Assembly: GCA_019694595.1 (NCBI GenBank)
Contig: JAIBBQ010000055.1
Coordinates: 1-33,926 of the forward strand
Direction of reading: 5' to 3'
Source: Myxococcaceae bacterium
GTDB taxonomy: Bacteria; Myxococcota; Myxococcia; Myxococcales; Myxococcaceae
Length of the DNA stretch: 33,926 nt
Shown here: positions 16,875-24,775 of the stretch, piece by piece
Layout of the letters: each line of letters starts with the position of its first letter
Numbering within the stretch: the stretch's first letter is position 1
Program-made: the position numbers and the translations under genes
Notes under the pieces: generated by a model
What the model saw: the letters and a program-made list of their open reading frames with translations, nothing else
Told to the model about the DNA's origin: nothing
The model's database searches: none

Positions 16875-18223
16875 CGGCCGCAGACCGCGTCGATGGACTC
16901 GCGCACCGCGCGCGTCAGCAACTCAGCCTCGTCGAGCGTGAGCGACAGCGGCGGCATCAGCACCAGCACGTTCCCCAGCGGCCGCAGCAGCACGCCGCGC
17001 TCGCGCGCCTTGCGGCACACCTGCATGCCCATGCGCTCTTCCGCCGGGTAGTCGAGCCGCTTCGCCTTGTCCTGCACCAGCTCGACGCCCACCATCAGGC
17101 CCCGCCGGCGCACGTCGCCCACGTGCGGGTGCCCAGTCAGCGGCCTGAGGCCCACCGCGAGCGTCTCCACCACCGGCTTGAGCTTCGCGAGCGTCTGCTC
17201 TTCCTCGAAGAGCTCCAGGTTCCGCAGCGCCACCGCGCACGCCAGCGGGTTCCCCGTGTACGTGTGCCCGTGGAAGAACGTCTTGGCGTCCTTCGCGCTG
17301 CCCAGGAAGGCGTCGAAGACCTGCGGCGTGGTGAGGGTCGCCGCGAGCGGCAGGTACCCGCCGGTGAGCCCCTTCGCCACGCACAGGAAGTCCGGCGCCA
17401 CGTCTTCCTGCTCCACCGCGAACATCGTCCCGGTGCGGCCGAAGCCGGTCGCCACCTCGTCGCAGATGAGCAGCACCTCGTGCTTGCGGCAGAGCGCGCG
17501 CAGGCCCGAGAGGAAGCCTTCCGGGTGCATCCACATGCCGGCGGCGCCCTGCACCAGCGGCTCCACCACCAGCGCGGCGAGCTCGTGCGCGTGCGCCGCC
17601 AGCAGCGCCTCGGCCTGCGCGAGCGCTTCCTTGAGCACGTCGGCGCCGCCCTTCCAGCGGTAGCGGTGCGGCGACGGCAGCCGCAGCACGTCGAACACCA
17701 GGTCCTGGAAGCGCTGGTGGAACAGCTCGATGCCGCCCACCGAGACCGCGCCCAGGGTGTCGCCGTGGTAGCTCTCTTCGAGCGCGGCGAAGCGGCGCTT
17801 CTGCGGCCGGCCCACCTGGCGCCAGTACTGGTACGCCATCTTGAGCGCCACCTCGACCGCGGTGGAGCCCGAGTCCGAATAGAAGACCTTCGACAGCCCG
17901 GGCGGCGCCAGCTCCGCGAGCTTCGCCGCCAGCTCGATGGCCGGCACGTTCGCCGCGCCCAGCAGCGTGCTGTGGGCGAGCTTGTCCACCTGGGCCTTGA
18001 GCGCCTCGTCGAGCGGCGCCTTGCGGTGCCCGTGCACCGTCACCCAGAGCGAGGAGATGCCGTCGAGGTAGCGGCGGCCCAGCGTGTCGATGAGCCAGTT
18101 GCCTTCGCCGCGCTCGATGATGAGCGGCTCGTCGCCCGGCCACAGCTGCATCTGGGTGAAGGGGTGCCAGACGTGCTTCAGGTCGAGCGCCCACAGCCGC
18201 TCGTGGCGCTCCTGCGGGGTCAC
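16871..18223 (-). CDS. bioA: Adenosylmethionine-8-amino-7-oxononanoate aminotransferase
   Basis: The product has 450 residues, a class III PLP aminotransferase that uses S-adenosylmethionine as amino donor to make 7,8-diaminopelargonate. The PLP lysine is Lys284 in AKGLTGG, and [13 protein letters not shown] holds the PLP-ring aspartate. The N-terminus HVWHPFTQM and the SLWVTVHGH region are typical of BioA. The start is GTG at 18223, overlapping the bioF stop (GTGA). It is the third gene of the operon. Confidence 0.95.
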   Translation of the reverse strand: MTPQERHERLWALDLKHVWHPFTQMQLWPGDEPLIIERGEGNWLIDTLGRRYLDGISSLWVTVHGHRKAPLDEALKAQVDKLAHSTLLGAANVPAIELAAKLAELAPPGLSKVFYSDSGSTAVEVALKMAYQYWRQVGRPQKRRFAALEESYHGDTLGAVSVGGIELFHQRFQDLVFDVLRLPSPHRYRWKGGADVLKEALAQAEALLAAHAHELAALVVEPLVQGAAGMWMHPEGFLSGLRALCRKHEVLLICDEVATGFGRTGTMFAVEQEDVAPDFLCVAKGLTGGYLPLAATLTTPQVFDAFLGSAKDAKTFFHGHTYTGNPLACAVALRNLELFEEEQTLAKLKPVVETLAVGLRPLTGHPHVGDVRRRGLMVGVELVQDKAKRLDYPAEERMGMQVCRKARERGVLLRPLGNVLVLMPPLSLTLDEAELLTRAVRESIDAVCGR

Positions 18224-19419
18224 AGCCGCGCCCCGGCGAAGGTCTCCAGCGCCTGCACCGGCACGCGCGGGAGCACCACCGCCAGCGCCTGCATCGCCCG
18301 CTCCAGGTGCTCCGGGGTGTGCGCCGCCGTCACCGTGAAGCGCAGGCAGCTCTTGCCCTGGGGCACCGTGGGCGGGCGAATCGCCTTCGCCAGCACGCCC
18401 TGGCGCCGCAGCGCGAGCGACGCTTCCACCGCGGCCTCGGGCGTGCCCAGCACCACGCTGAAGATGGCGGAGCGCGCCTTGGCGGGCAGGCCGAAGTGCT
18501 GCAGCCCTTCGGCGAAGGTGCGGATGTTGTTCCACAGCCGCTCGCGCAGCGAGGAGTCGACCCGCAGCCGCTCCAGCGCCGCGGCGCCGACCCACGCCAG
18601 CACCGGCGACATCGCGGTGGAGAAGACGAACGAGCGGCTCTGGTTGAGGAAGAGGTCGCACAGCGTGCGGCTCGCGCCCGCGAAGGCCCCTGCGCTGCCC
18701 AGCGCCTTGGACAGCGTGCCCAGCTTCACGTCGGGGGTGACGCCAGCGCCCTCGCACGCGCCGCCGCCCGTGGGGCCGAGCACGCCGAGCGCGTGGGCCT
18801 CGTCGACCATCAGCGCCGCGCCGTGGTGCGCGCACACCAGCGCGAGCTCGGCGAGCGGCGCCACGTCGCCTTCCATCGAGAAGACCGCGTCGGTCACCAC
18901 CAGCTTGCGCTTGGCGTTGGACGCGTGGAGCTGGTGCTGCAGCGCCTCCACGTCGGCGTGCGGGTAGATGTGCACCTGCGCGCGCGACAGCCGGCAGCCG
19001 TCGATGAGGCTCGCGTGGTTGAGCGCGTCGGAGAAGACCGCGTCGCCGGGGCCCACCAGCGCGCTGATGAGGCCCACGTTGCCCGCGTAGCCCGAGGTGA
19101 AGGCCAGCGCGCTCTCGGTGGCGAAGACGCGCGCCGCCGCCTCTTCCAGCGCGCGGTGCGCCGGTCCGTCGCCCACCACCAGGCGCGAGGCGCCCGCGCC
19201 CACGCCGAACAGGTCGACCGCCTGGTGCGCCGCGGCGATGAGCCCGGGGTCGCTGGAGAGCCCGAGGTAGTCGTTGGACGAGAAGTTCACCAGCGCGCCG
19301 CCGCCCTCGAGCTGCACCACCGGGCCCTGACGGGACACCAGCGGCTCCAGGGTGCGCTTGAGCCCGCGCGCCTCGAGCGCGGCGAGGGTCTCCTTCGCCC
19401 AGCCGTCGGCGACGCCCAC
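18220..19419 (-). CDS. bioF: 8-amino-7-oxononanoate synthase
   Basis: The product has 399 residues and belongs to the alpha-oxoamine synthase family. It condenses pimeloyl-ACP or pimeloyl-CoA with alanine, the first committed step after pimelate synthesis. [14 protein letters not shown] near residue 45, the [13 protein letters not shown] motif and PLP Lys238 in [12 protein letters not shown] are all present. The start is GTG at 19419, 6 bases after the bioB stop. The genes that make the pimeloyl substrate (bioC, bioH) are not in the window. Confidence 0.95.
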   Translation of the reverse strand: MGVADGWAKETLAALEARGLKRTLEPLVSRQGPVVQLEGGGALVNFSSNDYLGLSSDPGLIAAAHQAVDLFGVGAGASRLVVGDGPAHRALEEAAARVFATESALAFTSGYAGNVGLISALVGPGDAVFSDALNHASLIDGCRLSRAQVHIYPHADVEALQHQLHASNAKRKLVVTDAVFSMEGDVAPLAELALVCAHHGAALMVDEAHALGVLGPTGGGACEGAGVTPDVKLGTLSKALGSAGAFAGASRTLCDLFLNQSRSFVFSTAMSPVLAWVGAAALERLRVDSSLRERLWNNIRTFAEGLQHFGLPAKARSAIFSVVLGTPEAAVEASLALRRQGVLAKAIRPPTVPQGKSCLRFTVTAAHTPEHLERAMQALAVVLPRVPVQALETFAGARL

Positions 19420-19425
19420 GACCGG

Positions 19426-20466
19426 TCAGCTCCGCGCCGGAGCGCCCGTGGTGTCGGGCTCGAGCGGCTTCACGCCGGCGTCGGCGAGCAGCTTCATGTC
19501 GGCGGCGAACTCGGGGTTCGCGGTGGTGAGCAGGGTGTCGCCGAAGAAGATGGAGTTGGCGCCCGCGAGCATGCACAGCAGCTGCGCTTCCTGCGACAGC
19601 GACAGCCGGCCGGCGGACAGGCGCACCATCGCGCCCGGCATCAGGATGCGCGCGGTGGCGATCATCCGCACCAGCTCCACCGGCTCGACCTGCTTGCTGC
19701 CCGCGAGCGGCGTGCCTTCCACCGGCACCAGCGCGTTCACCGGCACCGACTCCGGGTGGTGCTCCTGGTTGGCGAGCGTCACCAGCATGCCGCAGCGGTC
19801 GTCGATGGACTCGCCCATGCCGATGATGCCGCCCGAGCACACGCTGATGCCCGCCGCGCGCACGCGCGCCAGCGTCTTCAGCCGGTCGTCGTAGGTGCGG
19901 GTGGAGATGATGTCGCCGTACTTCTCGGCCGAGGTGTCGAGGTTGTGGTTGTACGCGGTGAGGCCGGCTTCCTTCAGGCGCTTGGCCTGCGAGTCGCTCA
20001 GCATGCCCAGCGTGCAGCACGCCTCCATGCCCAGCGCGCGCACGCCGCGCACCATGTCGAGCACCGAGTCGAACTGGGGGCCGTCCTTCACCTCGCGCCA
20101 GGCGGCGCCCATGCAGAAGCGGGTGGCGCCGGCCTGACGGGCCTGCTTCGCCGACTCCAGCACCTGCTGCACCTGCATCAGCTTCTCGGCCTTGACCCCG
20201 GTGTCGTAGCGCGCGGCCTGCGGGCAGTACGAGCAGTCCTCGGAGCAGCCGCCCGTCTTGATGGACAGCAGGCTGCAGAGCTGCACCGCGTTGTCCTTGA
20301 ACACCGCCCGGTGCACCGTCTGCGCGCGGTAGACGAGGTCGAGCAGCGGCGTGTCGTGAATCGCGCGGACCTCGGCGACGGTCCAGTCGTGGCGCAGCGG
20401 AATTTCCTGGGGCACCGCGGGGCCGTGGTGCGTGTGGGCGTGGCCGGTAAACGCGTGGTCGGACAT
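19426..20466 (-). CDS. bioB: Biotin synthase (radical SAM)
   Basis: The product has 346 residues. It inserts sulfur into dethiobiotin using a radical-SAM [4Fe-4S] cluster and a second [2Fe-2S] cluster. The cluster cysteines are Cys74, Cys78 and Cys81 in [27 protein letters not shown] and RLSAGR, all typical of BioB, are also present. The N-terminus has an unusual histidine-rich start (His4, 9, 11, 13 and 14). It is the first gene of the operon and is preceded by a candidate promoter and BirA-type operator. Confidence 0.96.
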   Translation of the reverse strand: MSDHAFTGHAHTHHGPAVPQEIPLRHDWTVAEVRAIHDTPLLDLVYRAQTVHRAVFKDNAVQLCSLLSIKTGGCSEDCSYCPQAARYDTGVKAEKLMQVQQVLESAKQARQAGATRFCMGAAWREVKDGPQFDSVLDMVRGVRALGMEACCTLGMLSDSQAKRLKEAGLTAYNHNLDTSAEKYGDIISTRTYDDRLKTLARVRAAGISVCSGGIIGMGESIDDRCGMLVTLANQEHHPESVPVNALVPVEGTPLAGSKQVEPVELVRMIATARILMPGAMVRLSAGRLSLSQEAQLLCMLAGANSIFFGDTLLTTANPEFAADMKLLADAGVKPLEPDTTGAPARS

Positions 20467-20514
20467 GGCGCGGGCGTGCCTCGGGTGAGGGGGAAAAGCT
20501 CGAAGAAGCCCGAG

Positions 20515-20543
20515 TGGTTAGAAGGCGTCCGCCCGCTTGTCAA
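20515..20543 (-). promoter_or_regulatory. Candidate promoter of the biotin operon
   Basis: On the minus strand, a perfect -35 TTGACA (20538-20543) is followed after 17 bases by TAACCA (20515-20520), a weak -10. The -35 lies inside the BirA-like operator, which is the usual geometry for repression. The leader to the bioB ATG would be about 40-50 bases. Confidence 0.45.
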
Positions 20544-20568
20544 CCCGACGCGACCCACGGGTTGACGA
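20537..20568. promoter_or_regulatory. BirA-type biotin operator
   Basis: TTGTCAACC (20537-20545), 14 bases, then GGTTGACGA (20560-20568). The known BirA operator has the form TTGTAAACC-N14 to N16-GGTTTACAA, so spacing and half-site pattern agree. The core GTCAACCC and GGGTTGAC are perfect inverted repeats. It lies directly before bioB, so repression by biotinylated BirA with a DNA-binding domain is predicted. The alternative, a terminator for the gene ending at 20578, is less likely because there is no T-run. Confidence 0.7.
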
Positions 20569-20577
20569 GGCTCGCGG

Positions 20578-22143
20578 TCACTTCACGTCGACGGGCTCGA
20601 AGCCCTTGGGAGCCTTCTCGCGCGTGGCGGCGGGCTGCACCTCGCCCTTGGCCAGCGGGAAGGGGCTCACCTCACCGCTCGCTGCTTTGCCCTTGGCCTC
20701 GAGCTGCTGCGCCTCTTCCGGCGTCAGCAAGGCGACCACGTCCTTCATCTCCGGCGTGGGCTTGAGGCTCAGCCCTTCCTTCGCGGCCTCGCCGAGCAGC
20801 TTCTTGGCGTCGTCCTTCTTGTCCTGCTTGAAGGCCAGCAGCGCGAGGTTGAGCTTCGCGCGGCCGCGGGTGCGCCACTCGCCGGGCGCCTTGGCCGAGG
20901 CGTAGGCGCGGGTGAGCAGCGCATTCGCGTCGTCGAGCTTGCCCGCGAGCAGCTTGGCGTAGCCCAGCCGCACCAGCACCTCGCCGCGCACGTCCTTCTT
21001 CGCCGCGAGCGGCTCCAGCACCGCCATCGCCTTGTCGAGCTGCCCGCCGTCGACGTAGCGGCTCGCGAGCTCGAGCGAGAGCTCCTCGGAGTCGGGGTCG
21101 AAGGCCAGCGCCTTCTCCGCGAAGCTCGCCGCCTCCGCCGTCTTGCCCAGCTTGGCGAGGCTGCCCGCGAGCCGGGAGATGATGAAGGCGTTGGTCGGCG
21201 TGCGCGCCGCGTACTCCTGCCACAGCCGCGCCGCGTCCTGGTGGCGGCCGAGCGCGGTGTAGAGCTCGGGCAGGTAGGTGCGCGCGAGCAGGAAGCCGGG
21301 GAGCGTGGCGATGGCCTCGAGCAGCACCTTCTCGCCCGCCTCGCCCGACTGGTAGCGCGTCACCAGCCAGAAGCGCGCGAGGATGGCGTTGGCCACCGGC
21401 GTGCCCGAAGCCTTGGCCTGCGAGAGCGCGAAGACGGCGCGCTCGTCGTTGCCCAGGAAGGCGGCCGCCAGCGCGAGCGAGCCCCACGCTGCGTGGAGCT
21501 GCGGATCGGCCTTCACCGCCGCGCCGCACAGGCCCACTGCGCGGGTGAGCTGCACCTGATTGAGCACGGTGGGGTTCTCGAGGCCGAGCGGCTGCTCGAG
21601 CAGGAGCGCCTGGCAGGCGGCGAAGTCGCGCATCGCCCCGTCCTTCGACGGCAGCGCGGTGGGGAACGGGTCTTCCTTCACGCCCTGCGCCGCGCGCACC
21701 GCGGAGGCGATGGCCGTGGCCGCCGCCGGCACCAGCACCGCTTCGCCCGCGGGGAACTCGACGCTCCCTTCCTTCACGCCGACCTCGCCCACCTTGCCCA
21801 CCGCGTAGTCGAGCTTCCAGCCCTTGGGCGTCTTGGTGGCAGTGCTGTAGGCGAAGACGCGGGCACCCACGCGCTCCGCGGCCTGGCGCGCCACGTTGGG
21901 GTCGCCCATGGCGTCGAGCTTCATGCGGTGCCGGCTCGCCATGTTCGCCAGCTGCCGCCCGTGCAGCACCCACTCGCGCTTGCTGAGCAAGAGCGCGCTC
22001 GCGTGCTCCTGGATGGCGAGCGCGATGCCCTCGGAGGCGCGGCCGCCCTGGAAGGCCGGCGGCAGCACCACCACCACCGGAGACTCCGCCGCCGAGGCGG
22101 TGAGGGACAGGCACAGCGCGGCCACGGCGAAGGAGCGGGTCAT
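20578..22143 (-). CDS. Secreted TPR-repeat protein
   Basis: The product has 521 residues with a signal peptide (MTRSFAVAALCLSLTASAA). The N-terminal domain (about 20-150) starts with VVVVLPPAFQG and includes a Rossmann-like alternation seen in CsgG/FlgO/TolB-type N-terminal domains; this resemblance is loose. From about residue 185 to 460 there are TPR-like helical repeats. The C-terminus is Lys/Pro-rich. It is probably a periplasmic protein that scaffolds other proteins. The ATG at 22143 is set by the signal peptide; no clear ribosome binding site precedes it. The gene ends 111 bases before bioB and is not expected to share its promoter. Confidence 0.82.
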   Translation of the reverse strand: MTRSFAVAALCLSLTASAAESPVVVVLPPAFQGGRASEGIALAIQEHASALLLSKREWVLHGRQLANMASRHRMKLDAMGDPNVARQAAERVGARVFAYSTATKTPKGWKLDYAVGKVGEVGVKEGSVEFPAGEAVLVPAAATAIASAVRAAQGVKEDPFPTALPSKDGAMRDFAACQALLLEQPLGLENPTVLNQVQLTRAVGLCGAAVKADPQLHAAWGSLALAAAFLGNDERAVFALSQAKASGTPVANAILARFWLVTRYQSGEAGEKVLLEAIATLPGFLLARTYLPELYTALGRHQDAARLWQEYAARTPTNAFIISRLAGSLAKLGKTAEAASFAEKALAFDPDSEELSLELASRYVDGGQLDKAMAVLEPLAAKKDVRGEVLVRLGYAKLLAGKLDDANALLTRAYASAKAPGEWRTRGRAKLNLALLAFKQDKKDDAKKLLGEAAKEGLSLKPTPEMKDVVALLTPEEAQQLEAKGKAASGEVSPFPLAKGEVQPAATREKAPKGFEPVDVK

Positions 22144-22230
22144 GGGGGCGCACGATGCCAAAGCGCGCGGCGTCGCGGGAGGCAATTGCGCGCCACCGGC
22201 CGAGGCGTAGATTCCCGCGCGCCTCACCCC

Positions 22231-22244
22231 TCTCTCTCTCTCTC
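22231..22244 (+). repeat. (TC)7 dinucleotide tract in a leader
   Basis: Seven TC units lie directly before the AAGGAA ribosome binding site of the small secreted protein gene at 22255. A pure pyrimidine leader could affect translation, and dinucleotide tracts can change in length. It is outside the coding frame. Confidence 0.8.
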
Positions 22245-22254
22245 AAGGAACGCC

Positions 22255-22488
22255 ATGTCCAAGCTCCTGCAGTCTGCCGTGCTCGCCGCCGCGCTCGCCT
22301 TCCCCACCGTCGCCTTCGCCGAGAAGCAGCCGCACATGCGCGCGGCGCACGAGGCGCTCAAGAAGGCGCGCGAGGCGCTGGAGAAGGCGTCCCCCGACAA
22401 GGGCGGCCACCGCGTGAAGGCCATCGAGCTCGTCGAGGCCGCGCTCGCCGAGGTGAAGGCGGGCATGGAATTCGACGACAAGCACTGA
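22255..22488 (+). CDS. Small secreted helical protein
   Basis: The product has 77 residues with a clear signal peptide ending in AFA before Glu24. The mature part of about 54 residues is a charged, probably two-helix protein. It contains DKGGHRVKAIELVEAALAEV and ends MEFDDKH. Similar short proteins with a conserved DKGGHR-KAIE motif seem to occur in proteobacteria, but I know of no function. The four His residues could bind metal; this is a guess. AAGGAA precedes the ATG by 4 bases. The gene is 14 bases upstream of the hydrolase gene and may be co-transcribed. Confidence 0.85.
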   Translation: MSKLLQSAVLAAALAFPTVAFAEKQPHMRAAHEALKKAREALEKASPDKGGHRVKAIELVEAALAEVKAGMEFDDKH

Positions 22489-22502
22489 GCGGCCTCGAAG
22501 TG

Positions 22503-23393
22503 ATGCTCGACCGCCTGACGGCTCCACCGCTTCCGGACTGGCTCGCGGCCGAGCTCCCCTTCTCCCGGTACACCGTGCGCGCGGCCGGCCGCACGGTGCA
22601 CGTGATGGAGCAGGGCGAAGGCGTGCCGGTGCTCCTGGTCCACGGCAACCCGACCTGGGGCTTCCTCTGGCGCAAGGTGGCGCGCGCGCTCGCCGGAGCG
22701 CGCCTGCGGCTGGTGATGCCCGACCTCGTGGGCCTGGGCCTCTCGGAGCACCCCGGCGCCGACTTCCACACGCTCGAGAACCACGGCCAGGTGCTCGCCG
22801 CGCTCATCGAAGGCCTCGGGCTCGACGCCCCCGTCTTCGTCTGCCAGGACTGGGGCGGCGCCATCGGCGGACTGGGCCTGTCGCTCGCGGGCGTGATGCC
22901 CCGCGCGGTGGTGGCGATGAACACCGTGCTCGGCCCGCCGCGCGAAGGCTTCCGGCCCACCGCGTTCCACCGCTTCGCCCGGATGCCGGTGGTGAGCGAC
23001 CTCGCGTTCCGGGCCCTGAGCTACCCGCAGCGGGCGCTGCACCTGGCGCAGGGCGACCGCGGCTCGATTCGCGGGGCGACCGCGAAGGCGTACCGCTGGC
23101 CGCTGTCGTTCGCGAAGGGCAACGCGGCGCCGCTCGCTCTGGCGCGCATGGTGCCCGACTCGCTCGAGCACCCGTCCATCGCGCCGCTCAAGGCGTGCGA
23201 GGCCTTTCTGCTGCGGCACCCGGGGCCGCAGGAGGTGGTGTGGGGAGACCGCGACCCGGTGCTCGGCCGCGCCTTCAAGCGGCTCCACGCCACGTTGCCG
23301 CGCGCCAACGTCACGCACACCCAGGCCGGGCACTTCCTGCAGGAAGAGGTGCCGGACGACATCGCCGCCGCGATTCGCCGCGCCGCGGGGTGA
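22503..23393 (+). CDS. Alpha/beta hydrolase of the haloalkane dehalogenase/OleB group
   Basis: The product has 296 residues. The HGNPTWGFLWRK oxyanion region, the nucleophile Asp116 in CQDWGGAIGG with the adjacent halide-binding-type Trp117, the acid in WGDRDP and the catalytic His in QAGHFLQEE together mark the haloalkane dehalogenase family. The NPTW and DWGGAIG wording is also close to OleB, the beta-lactone decarboxylase of olefin synthesis, which is homologous to dehalogenases. No oleA, oleC or oleD gene is present in the window. It has no signal peptide. The substrate cannot be decided from sequence alone. Confidence 0.85.
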   Translation: MLDRLTAPPLPDWLAAELPFSRYTVRAAGRTVHVMEQGEGVPVLLVHGNPTWGFLWRKVARALAGARLRLVMPDLVGLGLSEHPGADFHTLENHGQVLAALIEGLGLDAPVFVCQDWGGAIGGLGLSLAGVMPRAVVAMNTVLGPPREGFRPTAFHRFARMPVVSDLAFRALSYPQRALHLAQGDRGSIRGATAKAYRWPLSFAKGNAAPLALARMVPDSLEHPSIAPLKACEAFLLRHPGPQEVVWGDRDPVLGRAFKRLHATLPRANVTHTQAGHFLQEEVPDDIAAAIRRAAG

Positions 23394-23521
23394 CGAAACG
23401 GTCGTCGGCGGCACCGGGCGGGTGACAGCCTGTCGCTCGCCGGAGCTGCGCGGTCGGCCCAAGTCCGCGCCGCTGCTGGTGCGAGGGGCCTGGCGCGCCG
23501 CGTGCTCTCACCTCGCGCACC

Positions 23522-24295
23522 ATGTGGCGCGCAGCGGGACTCGCGGTGTTCATCGCAGCAGTGGTCTTCTCGCAGGTGGAACCGTCGCTCGACGAGCGGC
23601 CCATCGCCCTCGCGCTGACGGCACCCGCGGCGAGGCCCGCGCTTCCTCGACGCGCGGTGAGTGTGGAAGCGCTGGGCCGGCTCTTCTTCGTCCCCCAACC
23701 GAAGGTCGTGAGCGCGCCATCGCGGGTGCGCGTGGTGGGAACGCTCGACGGCCCGCGGCCCGAGGAGAGCCTGGTGGCGCTGGAGGTCGACGGCGCGGGT
23801 CGCACGCACCTGCTCGGCGTGGGCGACCGGGTGGGCGCCTGCGAGCTGGAGTCGGTCGCGCACGGCCGCGTGTGGGCCCGCTGCGACGGCGAGAAGCGCG
23901 AGCTGCGGGGCGACGCGGTGACGCCTCCGGTGACCTCGGCGGCGGGAGGTCCAGCCAGTCTGGTCAGCGCGCTCGGGCCCAACCGGTACCAGGTCGACCG
24001 CGCGCGGCTGGAGTCCGAGCTCCCGGCGCTCCTGCCGCAGTTGATGGACGGCACCCACCTGGTGCCGCACTTCAGCCAGGGCGCGAACGACGGGTTCCGC
24101 CTGTACTTTCGACGGGGCTCGCTCTTCGAGTCGGTGGGGCTCGCGTCCGGCGACCTCCTGATGCGGGTCGACGGGGAAGCGCTCCGGCCCGAGGTGGTCG
24201 CGCGGCTCCTGGCAGGGCTGCGGCAACGCCGAGCCGCGGTGGTGGAGGTCAGGCGCGGTGAGGCCGTGGTCGAGCTGCGCCTCGAGGCGCGCTGA
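23522..24295 (+). CDS. GspC-like protein (type II secretion inner-membrane/PDZ protein), orphan
   Basis: The product has 257 residues. One N-terminal hydrophobic segment (about 3-18) is followed by a linker. The HR-like domain (about 65-125) contains VRVVGTLDG and LLGVGDRVGACELESV. The C-terminal region (about 155-257) has LVPHFSQGANDGFRLYFRRGS and SVGLASGDLLMRVDGEAL, typical of GspC PDZ-like domains. GspC links the inner-membrane platform to the secretin. No other gsp gene is nearby, so it either serves a system encoded elsewhere or has another role. No good ribosome binding site is seen before the ATG. Confidence 0.72.
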   Translation: MWRAAGLAVFIAAVVFSQVEPSLDERPIALALTAPAARPALPRRAVSVEALGRLFFVPQPKVVSAPSRVRVVGTLDGPRPEESLVALEVDGAGRTHLLGVGDRVGACELESVAHGRVWARCDGEKRELRGDAVTPPVTSAAGGPASLVSALGPNRYQVDRARLESELPALLPQLMDGTHLVPHFSQGANDGFRLYFRRGSLFESVGLASGDLLMRVDGEALRPEVVARLLAGLRQRRAAVVEVRRGEAVVELRLEAR

Positions 24296-24372
24296 CCGAG
24301 CCGCGCGATGGAGCCACCGGGCCTCCCGGCGCTCGGGTAGGGTGCGCCCGCGTCGCCGACGAGGAGCTGCCC

Positions 24373-24666
24373 ATGAGCAACGACAAAGCGCTGACCACCC
24401 TGGTGCCCACGAGCGTCGAGCGCGTGCTGGCGGAGTTCGCCGAGCGCAACCGCAAGGCGATGAGCGGCGACTCCACCGCCAAGAAGGTGCGCGTCACCGT
24501 GCACCTGAAGAGCGGCCGGGAGCTGCGCGGCTTCCCGCTCGCGGTCGGCGAGGCGCGGGAGACGGTGCTCCTCCAGCTCGACACCTCGATGGCCACCGCC
24601 GACGTCTCCCACGTGCCCTTCAGCTCGGTGGAAGCCGTCACCGTGCACTCCATCTTCGAACTCTGA
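24373..24666 (+). CDS. Small protein with an LSm-like strand pattern, unknown function
   Basis: The product has 97 residues and no signal peptide. The start is well supported by GAGGAG 7 bases upstream. An N-terminal helix (about 8-30) is followed by beta-strand-like segments with KKVRVTVHLKSGRELRGF, resembling the Sm-fold pattern in which strands frame a K/R-SG-G turn. The resemblance is by eye only. It precedes the response regulator gene by 109 bases. Confidence 0.7.
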   Translation: MSNDKALTTLVPTSVERVLAEFAERNRKAMSGDSTAKKVRVTVHLKSGRELRGFPLAVGEARETVLLQLDTSMATADVSHVPFSSVEAVTVHSIFEL

Positions 24667-24703
24667 GGCGGGGCGCAGGGTTTGCGGGCAGGGGTCGGTA
24701 GAT

Positions 24704-24714
24704 GCAGAATCTGC
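24704..24714. promoter_or_regulatory. Perfect 11-base dyad upstream of the response regulator
   Basis: GCAGA-A-TCTGC is a perfect palindrome around a single base. It lies about 40 bases before a sigma-54-like element and about 65 bases before the regulator start. It could be a protein-binding site. Confidence 0.3.
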
Positions 24715-24745
24715 GCGTCTGCTGGCTGATCGGGCCGGTACGACT

Positions 24746-24762
24746 CGGGCACACCATTTGCT
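24746..24762 (+). promoter_or_regulatory. Sigma-54-like element close to the response regulator start
   Basis: CGGGCACACCATTTGCT keeps GG and GC exactly 10 bases apart and matches 10 of 12 fixed positions of TGGCACG-N4-TTGCW. Transcription would begin near 24773, only about 3 bases before the ATG and after the GGGAGG ribosome binding site. It would therefore give a leaderless message, or it may not act as a promoter. Confidence 0.35.
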
Positions 24763-24775
24763 CTCGGGAGGTTCC

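Noticed and set aside
23490-23506. Sigma-54-like sequence CTGGCGCGCCGCGTGCT before the GspC-like gene
   Set aside because: Two mismatches are hidden in a very GC-rich string, and the start would fall about 5 bases before the ATG. Chance is likely.
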